The position numbers and the translations under genes were made by a program. A DNA stretch of 64,000 bases. It comes from Lacrimispora amygdalina. GTDB lineage: Bacteria; Bacillota; Clostridia; Lachnospirales; Lachnospiraceae. The stretch covers positions 1-64,000 of the forward strand of contig NZ_OAOF01000016.1 in NCBI RefSeq assembly GCF_900205965.1, in the 5' to 3' direction. Shown one piece after another: positions 33,482 through 42,384 of the stretch. The notes under the pieces are model-generated. The model had not been told where the DNA came from, ran no database searches, and saw only the letters and a program-made list of their open reading frames with translations. Position 1 is the first letter of the stretch; every line of letters begins with the position of its first letter.

Positions 33482-35902
33482 TTATGCTCTCAGTTCAATA
33501 CCAAGGGCCTGTAAACCATTGAGTATCTTTTTCATAACGCCTGAAACTTCCTGCTCCTCCAGAGTATGATCGGCAGCCCGGAATGTGATGGAATAGGCCA
33601 CTGATTTAAAACCAGCCAGAATCTGTGCACCCTCATAGATGTCAAACAGCTCATAGCTTTCCAGAATTTTTCCTCCGCGCTGTGCAATCACTTCCTCGAT
33701 CTGACCAACAAGGACATTTTTAGGCACAACCATGCTGATATCTCTTGTTACTGCCGGATACTTGGCAATTCCGGTATATTTACGGTCAAAACTTGTAAAT
33801 GGTATCATGGATGGCATATCAATGACTGCCACATAAGCCCGGTCACCGATCTTATAGTTATCTGCAACCTCCGGATGAACCTCTCCCAGATAACCGATAT
33901 TTACTCCATCGTAAATAATATCTGCCTGTCTCCCCGGATGAAGGAATGTTTTGCCTGCATTCGGATCATAATGGGGTTTTAATTTCATGCCGGTTTTCTC
34001 AAAGAATTCCTCGATAACCCCCTTCATATCAAAGAAATCACCATCTCCATAAAAGCCCAGGGTAAACTGCATTCTTTCATCAGGAAGCTCGGTTAACGGC
34101 AGGCTCTTAGGCAGATAGATGTTAGCCAGTTCATATAAACGTACATTTTTATTACGTCTGTTAAAGTTAGTAGACAGTGAATTTAACATTCCATGGAGAG
34201 GAGTTGTTCTCATAACACTGTAATCTTCACCCAGAGGATTTAAGATGTTAACAGTTGCGCGAAGCGTACTGTCCTCTGGAAGAAGCAGACGGTCAAAAAC
34301 TTTGGGACTCTCAAAAGAATACGTCATGCCCTGTGAAAATCCGCTGAATTCCGCAACCTCTCTTGCAACTTCCTCCACTCTTAATTTGTAGGAAAGTTTA
34401 CCAGTCGTCGCTTCTCCGGTTGGCAGGGATACCGGAATCTTGTCATAACCATAGAATCTGGCTGTTTCCTCTGCCATGTCTGCCATGCATTCCAGATCCT
34501 GACGGAACGTGGGAATTATGATCTCCCCTGTTTTTTCGTCATATTCAAGCTCCAGACGTTTATAATATTCAAGCATTGTCTCCGGCGCAATATCTGTGCC
34601 AAGAAGTCGGTTCATCCGCTCTGGTTCAAAAGCAATCAGCTTGCATTCTCTCTTTTCCGGATAGACATCGATCATGCCGCCCACTACTTCTCCTGCACCC
34701 AGTTCTTCAATCAGCTGGCATGCTCGGTCAATTGCAGCCTGTGCATTATTAGGATCAAGACCCTTTTCAAATTTACCGGAGGCATCCGTTCTTAATCCTA
34801 CCTTTTTAGAGGAAAGACGGATATTGGTTCCGTCAAAGCAGGCACTTTCAAATACCATGGTATGAATCTCGTCGGTAATTTTAGAATTCTCTCCTCCCAT
34901 AATACCGGCGATACCAACAGCCTTCTCTCCGTCACGAATCATGAGTACGGTACTGTCCAGTTTTCTCTCCTGACCATCTAAGGTCTGGAACAGTTCTCCA
35001 TCTTCTGCACATCTGACAACGATTTCATGACCTGCAAGCTGCTCATAATCAAAGGCATGCATTGGCTGACCGAATTCTTCCATTACATAATTGGTAATAT
35101 CAACAATATTATTAATTGGTCTGATTCCGCAGGCAGCAAGTCTTCTCTGCATCCAGACCGGTGAAGGAGCCAGCTTAATATTTTTTACCATTCTTGCACA
35201 ATAGCGGGAGCAAAGACGGCTGTCTTCAACAGTCACTTTTAAATAATCGTGAACATCCTCACTGTTGCCTGTAGCGGTTACTGCCGGAGGAATAAATGGT
35301 TTGTTAAATGTAGCTGCTGCCTCTCTGGCAATTCCTATTACACTGTAACAGTCCACCCGGTTTGAGGTTACTTCATATTCAAATACGGAGTCATGAAGAC
35401 CCAGAAGCTCTACTGCATCAGACCCTGGCACAGAATCTTCCGGAAGAATATAGATTCCGCTTTCAGGGGCATCCGGATACAGCTCATTTGTAAATCCCAG
35501 TTCTTCAATGGAGCACATCATTCCGCAGGACTCAATTCCTCTTAATTTGCCCTTTTTGATTTTTATTCCATTTTCCGGAAGCGGACCGCCGTCATGTCCT
35601 CCGGCAACCTTCCCTCCGTCTAAAACAACCGGTACCTTATCGCCTGTTTTCACGTTTGAAGCGCCTGTTACGATCTGTACGGTTTCATTGCCTACGTTAA
35701 CCTGGCAGACAATCAGTTTATCCGCATCGGGATGGCGTTCAATCGATTGGATGTGGCCTACTACAATCTTCTCTAAATTTTTATCCAGGCATTCATAGCC
35801 CTCAACCTTCGTTCCTGTCAGTGTCATGGCATCCGTGTATTCCTGTGGAGTCACATCCAAATCCGGTACATATGCTTTAACCCATGATAATGGTGTATTC
35901 AT
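33482..35902 (-). CDS. pheT: Phenylalanine-tRNA ligase beta subunit
   Basis: Beta chain of the tetrameric PheRS, responsible for tRNA binding and editing. The 806-residue protein has the N-terminal EMAP-type tRNA-binding domain (about 40-155, VGHIQSIERHPDADKLIVCQV), the B3/B4 editing domain, the B5 domain, the catalytic-like module and the C-terminal ferredoxin-fold anticodon-binding domain (PAVTRDISMVVPKNV). ATG start with GGGAG 8 bp upstream. It lies 22 bp after pheS under the same T-box. Confidence 0.97.
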   Translation of the reverse strand: MNTPLSWVKAYVPDLDVTPQEYTDAMTLTGTKVEGYECLDKNLEKIVVGHIQSIERHPDADKLIVCQVNVGNETVQIVTGASNVKTGDKVPVVLDGGKVAGGHDGGPLPENGIKIKKGKLRGIESCGMMCSIEELGFTNELYPDAPESGIYILPEDSVPGSDAVELLGLHDSVFEYEVTSNRVDCYSVIGIAREAAATFNKPFIPPAVTATGNSEDVHDYLKVTVEDSRLCSRYCARMVKNIKLAPSPVWMQRRLAACGIRPINNIVDITNYVMEEFGQPMHAFDYEQLAGHEIVVRCAEDGELFQTLDGQERKLDSTVLMIRDGEKAVGIAGIMGGENSKITDEIHTMVFESACFDGTNIRLSSKKVGLRTDASGKFEKGLDPNNAQAAIDRACQLIEELGAGEVVGGMIDVYPEKRECKLIAFEPERMNRLLGTDIAPETMLEYYKRLELEYDEKTGEIIIPTFRQDLECMADMAEETARFYGYDKIPVSLPTGEATTGKLSYKLRVEEVAREVAEFSGFSQGMTYSFESPKVFDRLLLPEDSTLRATVNILNPLGEDYSVMRTTPLHGMLNSLSTNFNRRNKNVRLYELANIYLPKSLPLTELPDERMQFTLGFYGDGDFFDMKGVIEEFFEKTGMKLKPHYDPNAGKTFLHPGRQADIIYDGVNIGYLGEVHPEVADNYKIGDRAYVAVIDMPSMIPFTSFDRKYTGIAKYPAVTRDISMVVPKNVLVGQIEEVIAQRGGKILESYELFDIYEGAQILAGFKSVAYSITFRAADHTLEEQEVSGVMKKILNGLQALGIELRA

Positions 35903-35924
35903 CAATCTATCTCCCTTCCTGTTT

Positions 35925-36944
35925 TTAGAACTGCTTTAAGAATCTGATATCATTTTCATATAATAATCTCATGTCATCGATTTCGTATTTCAACAAAGCA
36001 ATTCTCTCCAAACCTACTCCGAAAGCAAAGCCGGAATATTCGTTGGAATCAATTCCGCTCATAGCAAGTACATTGGGGTGTACCATTCCGCAGCCTAAGA
36101 TCTCGATCCAGCCAGACCCCTTGCAGAAACGGCAGCCCTTTCCTCCACACTTAAAGCAGGTAACATCCATTTCCGCACTTGGTTCAGTGAACGGGAAATG
36201 ATGGGGGCGGAACTTTACCTTTGTCTCAGGACCGAATAACTCTCTGGCAAACTCAGCCAGTGTCCCTTTTAAGTCTGCAAATGTTATATTCTTATCGATT
36301 ACCAGTCCTTCAATCTGATGGAAGGAAGGGGAATGAGTTGCATCCACTTCATCGGAACGGAATACTCTGCCTGGTGCCAGCATACGAATGGGAAGTTTTC
36401 CCTTCTCCATGGTCCGGACCTGGACAGGAGAGGTCTGGCTTCTCAAAACGATATTGTCACTGATATAAAATGTATCCTGCTCATCTCTTGCCGGGTGATT
36501 CTTCGGAATGTTCAGTTTTTCAAAGTTATAGTGATCATACTCCACTTCCGGTCCCTCAATTACCTCATATCCCATGCCAACAAAGATTCTCTCCACCTCT
36601 TCCAAAGCGATGGTATTGGGATGGGTATGGCCTACTCTGCTTCTTTTTGCAGGCAGAGTAACATCAATCACTTCTTTTTTTAACTGCTCTTCCCTTGCCT
36701 TTTTCGACAGCGCTGCCATGGCAGCCTCTAATTTCCCCTCAATTGCTTCACGGGCTTCATTGACCATCTGCCCGATCTTAGGTCTGTCTTCCGGAGCAAC
36801 GTCCTTCATGCTCTTTAATACACTGGTCAGTTCTCCCTTTTTTCCAAGATAAGCGACTTTAATGTCACCCAGTTTTTCCAGCGCATCCGAAGCTTCGATC
36901 TGCTTTAATGCTTCTTGTTTGATTTTCTCTAATTGATCTTTCAT
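35925..36944 (-). CDS. pheS: Phenylalanine-tRNA ligase alpha subunit
   Basis: Catalytic alpha chain of PheRS, class II synthetase. The 339-residue protein has an N-terminal coiled coil (about 1-90) and the class II core: motif 2 in FRSDEVDATHSPSFHQIEG, the FRPHHFPFTEPSAE motif, and motif 3 in FAFGVGLERIALLKY. The start MKDQLEK is set by AAGGAG 6 bp upstream; a longer frame would run into the T-box and is rejected. Expression is controlled by the T-box leader. Confidence 0.97.
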   Translation of the reverse strand: MKDQLEKIKQEALKQIEASDALEKLGDIKVAYLGKKGELTSVLKSMKDVAPEDRPKIGQMVNEAREAIEGKLEAAMAALSKKAREEQLKKEVIDVTLPAKRSRVGHTHPNTIALEEVERIFVGMGYEVIEGPEVEYDHYNFEKLNIPKNHPARDEQDTFYISDNIVLRSQTSPVQVRTMEKGKLPIRMLAPGRVFRSDEVDATHSPSFHQIEGLVIDKNITFADLKGTLAEFARELFGPETKVKFRPHHFPFTEPSAEMDVTCFKCGGKGCRFCKGSGWIEILGCGMVHPNVLAMSGIDSNEYSGFAFGVGLERIALLKYEIDDMRLLYENDIRFLKQF

Positions 36945-36980
36945 CATGCTCTCCTTCTTTGATTCATTCCCTGATACATC

Positions 36981-37240
36981 AAAAAAGCTCCATCCCTGAA
37001 AAGGGACGAAGCTGTGTTCGCGGTACCACCCTGATTCCTGCTTCTTAAGCAGGCACTCGGCATACGTAACGTGTACAGACGTCATGACCTACACGCCTGG
37101 CAGACAAATAAAACCGCCGGTTTCAGCCATGCTGCTTCAGTGGGAAATTCGATTTCTTAATTGAACTTAAAAGGGCTTTCAGCCGGTGACCCCTTCTCTC
37201 TGATAGAAACTAAGAATCTACTAGCACTTTCATCGCATTT
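36981..37240 (-). promoter_or_regulatory. T-box leader of pheST with terminator
   Basis: On the minus strand the conserved T-box AGGGTGGTACCGCG is at 37019-37032. It is followed by a terminator (36981-37013) with a 12-bp stem AGCTTCGTCCCT/AGGGATGGAGCT and six T. Stem I occupies the region up to about 37240, and a candidate specifier UUC (Phe) lies in the GAATTTCCCAC segment (about 37143-37153). Uncharged tRNA-Phe would stabilise the antiterminator and allow pheST transcription. Confidence 0.92.
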
Positions 37241-37263
37241 GATTTTAATGTAATATTGCAATA

Positions 37264-37292
37264 ATTATAATAAAGCAATATTAAAATGTCAA
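37264..37292 (-). promoter_or_regulatory. Sigma-A promoter of the pheST T-box transcript
   Basis: Consensus TTGACA and TATAAT with a 17-bp spacer on the minus strand. It abuts the stop codon of the upstream chemoreceptor gene. Confidence 0.85.
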
Positions 37293-37297
37293 GTGAT

Positions 37298-39370
37298 TTA
37301 TTTTAATTTAAAGCCGGACACTACAGTCTTTAATTCCTCCGCGATTCGTTCCTGCTTCTCTGACATCTTAGACATATCCTGTACAACTACATATGCTTTT
37401 TCGATTGTGCCAAGGACCATACTGCTGTTTCCTGCAGTCGTCTGAACGGATTCGGAGACATTCTGGATTGCATCACGTACTTCCTGCATCACCTGGCTGA
37501 TGTTAGCAGCCATCTCCTCCACCTCATTGGAGATTTCTTCTATGGTAACTGCATCCTTGCCGTATTGCTGTCCTACATTAACAAAACTGTCATAATCCGG
37601 AGTCACCGTATCTCTTAAAAAAACAAGCATGGACTGAGATCCGTCTAACATCATGGTGAATGCATTCTGAACATCTGCAATGGTTCCCTCAATTTCCTTC
37701 ACAATCTCAGAAGTGTCTTTTGCAAGCTTTCCGATCTCTCTTGCAACAACAGCAAAGCCTCTGCCCTGTTCTCCGGCTCTCACCGCTTCAATTGAGGCAT
37801 TGAGTGACAGTAAATTGATCTGGGAAGCCGTATTGGAAATAAGACGTGCCATATCGCCGATCCGCTCCACTACCTTTGCGTGCTGGACGGCCATCTGGAG
37901 GTCCTGCTCTCTTTCCTGGGATATCACAATGGCATTATCATAAGCTTCCCTGCTTTTTTTCTCAATATCTTTTGCCCGTTCCATGATCTCTCCGGCCATC
38001 CTGCTGCTTTTTTCCGTCTCGTCTGCAAGTATTCCTACTGATGAGTTAACCTCTGCAAGAGACGCATTCAGCTCCTCCGTCGCTGCACTGGAAGACATCA
38101 TTGCCTTATCCACATCTCCCATATAGGTTTTCACTTCGCTGAATTGAAGAAGCAGATCGTTTGATACTCTATTTAAGTGGATGCTGGCATCTGTAATATC
38201 CCCTGCCTGACCGGAAATCTGTTCAATCACCCCTTTGTTGCTCTGGAACATATTATTCAACGAGCTGCTCATCTGTCCCAGTTCATCTTTTCGTCTGGAT
38301 TTAAGAGGCGAAACTGTAAAGTCACCGGCAGCAAGAGAACCCGCAAACTTACGAACCTTCTTAAGAGCCGATGTAATGCTTCCCACCTGCAGTAAAACAG
38401 CTAACATACATAGAATCAATGCAGCAGCACTCAGTTTCATCAGTTTCTCGTTTAATACAACAATCGGTTCTTCAAGCTCAGACTGCGGCATCTTAATCAT
38501 AATAATCCAGCCGACTCCCGGGACCGTATCATAATAGAGGTTATAAGTCTCTGTTCCCTCTGTGTAAAACGTCTTTCCACTGTCATTTGCAACCATCTTA
38601 GCTGCTGCTGCGGATAGAGAGGCATTCTCGTCCTGCTTCATATTCACCGCTTTGCTGATCTTTTCCATATCTGCACCGCTAAGATAAACGCCTTCTGCAG
38701 AAATCAGCATGGCAGTTCCGTTCTTCCCCACTTTTATGGACTTAATCAGTTCATCAATATCACTAAGCTGCATATCAACCGTCACAACTCCGATAAAACG
38801 GCTGTTACTGTCATAAATAGGAGCTGCACAGGTGGCCATCATCTTATCGAGAGTCGGGTCATAATAGGGATCTGTAATAACTGGAGTTTTCACTCCTCCT
38901 GATACCGATTGATAGTATGCCTGATTGAAATAATCGTAAGTGGCATTGCTGTAATCATTGGTCAGGGTAACCTTATCACCATCTTTGTACCAGTAAGGAC
39001 CTACATACTTCTGGCTGGCGTCATATACATTCGGCTCAAACCAGATACCACTGCCAAGTATTAAGTCGTTGGTGGATATTATATCTGAAATTGCTCTGCC
39101 GTATGTATCAAGATCTGTAGTCTGATAGGACGCACTCACTATATGTGAAATATTCATGGCCGTGGTTTGGACTGCATTTAAATCATTATTAATGCCGTTA
39201 ACGTTGGCTTTCAATTCCGACTCCATCGTGGAATTGCTCTGCTGCTCAATTAACTGACTGCTTGTAGTTTCACTTAATTTGGCCAGAAAGGCCAGGGCAA
39301 GCACCAGAACAGGTAAAATTCCCAACAGCATCTTAACCCCTATGCTTTTGATTCCGATTCTTCTATTCAT
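37298..39370 (-). CDS. Methyl-accepting chemotaxis protein with dCache sensor
   Basis: A 690-residue chemoreceptor. Transmembrane helices at about 12-30 and 313-333 bracket an extracellular double-Cache domain (about 35-310; ILGSGIWFEPN, YWYKDGDKV, TPVITDPYYD, GVVTVDMQLSDID). A HAMP domain follows (about 335-390), then the signalling coiled coil with the hairpin-tip region ASQINLLSLNASIEAVRAGEQGRGFAVVAREIGKLA split over residues about 510-550. Cache ligand residues suggest amino-acid or carboxylate sensing, but specificity is not readable. AGGAG precedes the ATG. Confidence 0.93.
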   Translation of the reverse strand: MNRRIGIKSIGVKMLLGILPVLVLALAFLAKLSETTSSQLIEQQSNSTMESELKANVNGINNDLNAVQTTAMNISHIVSASYQTTDLDTYGRAISDIISTNDLILGSGIWFEPNVYDASQKYVGPYWYKDGDKVTLTNDYSNATYDYFNQAYYQSVSGGVKTPVITDPYYDPTLDKMMATCAAPIYDSNSRFIGVVTVDMQLSDIDELIKSIKVGKNGTAMLISAEGVYLSGADMEKISKAVNMKQDENASLSAAAAKMVANDSGKTFYTEGTETYNLYYDTVPGVGWIIMIKMPQSELEEPIVVLNEKLMKLSAAALILCMLAVLLQVGSITSALKKVRKFAGSLAAGDFTVSPLKSRRKDELGQMSSSLNNMFQSNKGVIEQISGQAGDITDASIHLNRVSNDLLLQFSEVKTYMGDVDKAMMSSSAATEELNASLAEVNSSVGILADETEKSSRMAGEIMERAKDIEKKSREAYDNAIVISQEREQDLQMAVQHAKVVERIGDMARLISNTASQINLLSLNASIEAVRAGEQGRGFAVVAREIGKLAKDTSEIVKEIEGTIADVQNAFTMMLDGSQSMLVFLRDTVTPDYDSFVNVGQQYGKDAVTIEEISNEVEEMAANISQVMQEVRDAIQNVSESVQTTAGNSSMVLGTIEKAYVVVQDMSKMSEKQERIAEELKTVVSGFKLK

Positions 39371-39711
39371 ACTTTACTCTCCTGTAATTCAACTTCGACC
39401 TTATAATACATATATCGACATTTTAGTTAAAAACATCATATCATACCAAGGTAAATTTTACTAATAAGTTTTGCTAATATTCTGTAAGCTTGATTCCGTT
39501 TTCCTATTGCAATTCCACTTCTGTACATATAAACTGGATATCAGAACTTTTATACCTGTTAAGCTCCCTTCCTCCCCGCATCTTTTACTAATATCAGCAG
39601 TTTCTAATTATACTATTGATACTCTGATTATGCAATATATGTATTTTACATATTTTAATCGTGTATTAAGGTAATTTTATTATCATAAAATAAGTACGAG
39701 AGGTGACAACA
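39371..39711. other. Intergenic region between divergent chemoreceptor and Xre genes
   Basis: 341 bp, AT-rich. It must contain promoters in both directions. I see no convincing -35/-10 pair, hairpin or ORF with a ribosome binding site. Confidence 0.4.
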
Positions 39712-40023
39712 ATGGATCAAGACTATATCAACAAAAGAATTACAGAATTACGTTTAAAAAAGGGAGTGGCAGAACATAAGATGAGCCTGGAGCTGGGACA
39801 CAGCAGAAGTTACGTGCAAAGTATTTCCAGCGGCAGAAGCCTGCCCTCAATGGCGGAGTTTCTGGCAATCTGTGAATACTTAAATGTAACACCGAAAGAC
39901 TTTTTTGATAATGATAATCCCAACCCGCCCTTAGTCAGAGACACCATAGACAAGCTTAAAGCATTACCGGAAAGTGATCTGCTGCTGATATTGACTATGA
40001 TCAACCGGCTTCAGTCTAAATAG
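39712..40023 (+). CDS. Xre-family helix-turn-helix regulator
   Basis: A 103-residue Cro/CI-type DNA-binding protein. The HTH domain covers about 5-62 (GVAEHKMSLELGHSRSYVQSI followed by SMAEFLAICEYLNVTPKDFF), and a short tail ends in a helix LLLILTMINRLQ. Start at ATG of MDQDYIN with AGGTG 7 bp upstream. It is convergent with the three-gene unit and shares the terminator region. Target unknown; neighbours suggest but do not prove a link with the agr region. Confidence 0.85.
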   Translation: MDQDYINKRITELRLKKGVAEHKMSLELGHSRSYVQSISSGRSLPSMAEFLAICEYLNVTPKDFFDNDNPNPPLVRDTIDKLKALPESDLLLILTMINRLQSK

Positions 40024-40058
40024 ATGGGATTCAGGAAAAAAGCAGAATAAATCATTGT

Positions 40059-40084
40059 CCCCGTGCATATGTACGGGGATTTTG
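40059..40084 (+). terminator. Terminator between convergent xre and the Agr-controlled unit
   Basis: CCCCGTGCA and TGTACGGGG pair to give an 8-bp stem; on the plus strand ATTTTG follows. The minus strand tail is poor, so it mainly serves the xre gene. Confidence 0.6.
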
Positions 40085-40100
40085 AGGTATAACCGAAAAC

Positions 40101-40274
40101 TTATGGATTCGCACTTCCGACAGAAGCGGTTGTCTTTAATTTATTGATATCCTCAAGAGAAACAATGGCAGGAATTGCTTCCAGTGCCCTTGCATATAAT
40201 TCGTCAAGATCCCCCCGATTAATCATACCAAAAAAATAACCATATAAATCCTGAAAAGACTGTTCGTTTATCAT
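40101..40274 (-). CDS. Small 57-residue protein, last gene of Agr-controlled unit
   Basis: A short ORF beginning MINEQSFQDLYGYFFGM and ending SVGSANP. AAGGA lies about 10 bp before the ATG. It is soluble-looking, acidic to neutral, with a predicted helical N-terminal half and no cysteine. No family recognised. It starts 42 bp after the DcrB-like gene on the same strand with no terminator between. Coding status rests on the ribosome site, the gap it fills and its position; medium confidence. Confidence 0.6.
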   Translation of the reverse strand: MINEQSFQDLYGYFFGMINRGDLDELYARALEAIPAIVSLEDINKLKTTASVGSANP

Positions 40275-40316
40275 GAAATCACATTCCTTCCCCTGGCCGA
40301 ATCAGAGCCAATACTT

Positions 40317-40904
40317 TTAATGATCTACTTCATTCACGTTATTGTAGACTGTGATGCTTTTGCGTATTTTACACAGGCAGCTGCCCCAGTCCAGCCTTTT
40401 TTCAAATGGGCAGTTAAACATCACCATCAGCAGTTTTTTACCTATTGGATAAATAATCAGCATGTTATAAAGGTTATCATCAAGAGCAGTGCTGATAAAT
40501 TCCATCCAGGCAAAGGGAACTTTATTATCCAGCTCTGTTCCATCATCCAGACATACGCTCATCGGCTGAAAACGCTTTAAAACAAGATAAAACTCCTTTA
40601 TTACAGTCCTGAGCTGTTCTGGCTTAATCTCCCTTTCCACCATACTGAAAGAAAAATTAACAGTTCCATCTTCATTGGTTTTTATAATTTCAGGGCGCTG
40701 TTCAGAAAAATATTTTCTTTTTGCATCTTCCGCTTTCATATCCTTAAATACCGTAGGAAGAAATAGCCCCACCTTATTATCAAACATCCTCACTTCACAG
40801 AATTGCAGCAGTTCCCCTTCCACATAGATCCCCGTTTCTATGCTGGTAAACCGGTTAATCCGCTCAAGGTGTCTGTCATCAATCAGTTTTTCATCCTCAC
40901 ACAT
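40317..40904 (-). CDS. Uncharacterised protein with DcrB/PsbP-like fold
   Basis: A 195-residue protein without signal peptide or membrane segment. Sequence pattern resembles the DcrB/DUF1795-type fold (GLFLPTVFKDM, EQRPEIIKTNEDGTVNFSFSM, LDDNLYNMLIIYPIGKKLLMVMFNCPF, then WGSCLCKIRKSI). The resemblance is from pattern memory, so the family is tentative and no function follows. It is the middle gene of a unit behind Agr-type promoter B, starting 21 bp after the membrane-protein gene. Confidence 0.6.
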   Translation of the reverse strand: MCEDEKLIDDRHLERINRFTSIETGIYVEGELLQFCEVRMFDNKVGLFLPTVFKDMKAEDAKRKYFSEQRPEIIKTNEDGTVNFSFSMVEREIKPEQLRTVIKEFYLVLKRFQPMSVCLDDGTELDNKVPFAWMEFISTALDDNLYNMLIIYPIGKKLLMVMFNCPFEKRLDWGSCLCKIRKSITVYNNVNEVDH

Positions 40905-40925
40905 GATACATCCTCTCTATTTTGT

Positions 40926-41393
40926 TCAGTCTTTATCCGCGATACAATGGCTGAAATTATCCACTCCAATTTCAACAATATCAGTCATCTTCTGATCATT
41001 TGCGTATATTTCCACCTTTTTTTCTTCCACAACAGTTGCCCACATCATATTTAAAAGCAAAAGTACAATTACTTCTATGACAAGCAGCAGTCTTTTAAAC
41101 AGTGATCCTTTTTTACCGGCTGTTTTATGGGATTTATAGGTAAAACGTGGTATCAGGACCAGTCTCTCCTGTAAAATTCTGCATTTTACAATTCCTGGTT
41201 CACGGGATGCAAAGTCAAATAACATATTCTGACTTTTTTTGAGATAGTATAACCGATTCCAAAAATGAAGATCTCCGTATAATATATCTGTTTCCAGTTC
41301 ATAATTTTTTATCTCTTCTGTCCCGTCTTCTTTACGAATGGAACAGCTTGCCCTGTATTGATAATAACTTTCATTGTTTCTTTTATTCTGCAC
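40926..41393 (-). CDS. Single-pass membrane protein of unknown function, first gene of Agr-controlled unit
   Basis: A 155-residue protein with a charged N-terminal domain (about 1-95) and one transmembrane helix (about 101-120, LLLVIEVIVLLLLNMMW), then a short external tail with VEIYANDQKMTDIVEIGVDNF. No family recognised. The frame is open for 50 more codons upstream, but those overlap the promoter. I choose the GTG at 41393 because AAAGGAGG lies 7 bp before it. It is the first gene behind the direct-repeat promoter at 41440-41512. Confidence 0.7.
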   Translation of the reverse strand: MQNKRNNESYYQYRASCSIRKEDGTEEIKNYELETDILYGDLHFWNRLYYLKKSQNMLFDFASREPGIVKCRILQERLVLIPRFTYKSHKTAGKKGSLFKRLLLVIEVIVLLLLNMMWATVVEEKKVEIYANDQKMTDIVEIGVDNFSHCIADKD

Positions 41394-41439
41394 CACCAGC
41401 CCTCCTTTCGTTCTAAGAACTACATTACTTATATTTTCC

Positions 41440-41512
41440 ATTCTACATGGAACAGAAATAAATTCAACCGAAGTGCCAAAATTGTACACTTTGAGTTCCA
41501 AAATTTGCACAC
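41440..41512 (-). promoter_or_regulatory. Agr-type direct-repeat promoter (site B)
   Basis: On the minus strand repeat 1 GTGCAAATTTTGGAACTC and repeat 2 GTGTACAATTTTGGCACTT have cores exactly 22 bp apart. A -10 box TAGAAT starts 38 bp from the second core, as at sites A and C. It lies behind the agrB terminator and in front of the 155-residue membrane protein gene. Confidence 0.75.
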
Positions 41513-41556
41513 CTGACCAATTGATCCAGTACAACTCACCCACTGATTATCAAAAC

Positions 41557-41591
41557 AGGAAAACGAGACTGGCGTAAACGCACAGTCTCGT
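41557..41591 (-). terminator. Terminator of agrDB
   Basis: Nine-bp stem ACGAGACTG/CAGTCTCGT and TTTTCC after it on the minus strand, 15 bp past the agrB stop. Confidence 0.78.
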
Positions 41592-41605
41592 CTTCAAATA
41601 GATTG

Positions 41606-42196
41606 TTATAGCTCTTTCATACCCCTCTTACTATTTTTCAGCACTCCATATACAAGCATCATGGATAGCAGAAGGTGGCTTATGGCTAGTACAACACAAA
41701 TGCGGATGTTGGCAAACCAGAAGATTCCGCCTGCAATAACTTCTGCAAGCCATAGCTGTCTGCTCTTTAATCGGTAACGTCTTGTCTCCTCTTCGTCCAG
41801 AAGTTTATTCTTATCAGGAACTGGCGCAAAGATAAAGATTAAAATTCCTGATATAAGAAACCCCGCTATCGGTAAATAAAGAGCAGCCGTTCCAACTATG
41901 TACATTTCAAGCAAACAGGTGATTATAATAAGGATTGCTGATACTACGGTACAGACTCCGTTGGTTTTCGCATGATACCCTCCGCAATAGGACCGCAAGG
42001 GTATATAGCTGACAAGGAATACCAACACAGGCATAGGTGCGCGTAAAATTACTGCTATGACAACAGCCACGACTATGTTAATAATCTGGTTGAGTAAAAC
42101 TTCATAAGCGTAAAGATACAATGAGCGCTGATTATCTTTTAAAAGATTCTTTTTAATCTGCCAGCTGACTATGCCATTGGAAATCCGTTGTAACAT
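41606..42196 (-). CDS. agrB: AgrB-type peptide-processing membrane protease
   Basis: Processes the AgrD precursor and helps form the cyclic autoinducing peptide. The 196-residue polytopic protein has several hydrophobic segments (about 35-70, 82-125, 155-185). The catalytic pair is visible: His in YCGGYHAKT near residue 75 and Cys in NGVCTVVSA near residue 82. It overlaps the agrD stop codon by one base (TAATG), so translation is coupled. A terminator follows. Confidence 0.93.
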   Translation of the reverse strand: MLQRISNGIVSWQIKKNLLKDNQRSLYLYAYEVLLNQIINIVVAVVIAVILRAPMPVLVFLVSYIPLRSYCGGYHAKTNGVCTVVSAILIIITCLLEMYIVGTAALYLPIAGFLISGILIFIFAPVPDKNKLLDEEETRRYRLKSRQLWLAEVIAGGIFWFANIRICVVLAISHLLLSMMLVYGVLKNSKRGMKEL

Positions 42197-42357
42197 TAAA
42201 ACTTCCTGAGACTCTTCGCCTCTTCAGGTACCTCTGGCTGATGATGAGCCCAGAAACAGGTTACATTCATTGTATAAGCTGCAACCAGTAATGCACATGT
42301 GTTCATTGCGTTCACCATTGACATTTTTCCCTTTAAAACATTTAACATTTTTTTCAT
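42196..42357 (-). CDS. agrD: AgrD-type autoinducing peptide precursor
   Basis: A 53-residue precursor. Residues 1-30 form an amphipathic leader (MKKMLNVLKGKMSMVNAMN) and the peptide core lies around VTCFWAHHQ with Cys34, likely the thiolactone residue. The conserved C-terminal recognition tail PEVPEEAKSLRKF matches the QPKxPxxL-type tail of clostridial AgrD. AGGAG lies 9 bp before the ATG. It lies directly between agrC and agrB, where AgrD is expected, and its promoter is in the end of agrC. Exact ends of the mature peptide cannot be read. Confidence 0.9.
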   Translation of the reverse strand: MKKMLNVLKGKMSMVNAMNTCALLVAAYTMNVTCFWAHHQPEVPEEAKSLRKF

Positions 42358-42384
42358 TTTAAATCTCTCCTTTTTTTCTTTAAT

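Noticed and set aside
36945-37085. N-terminal extension of pheS
   Set aside because: It translates the T-box antiterminator and terminator; the real ATG has AAGGAG 6 bp upstream.
41394-41543. 50-codon extension of the 155-aa membrane protein
   Set aside because: It would lie on the direct repeats and -10 of promoter B; the GTG at 41393 has AAAGGAGG.
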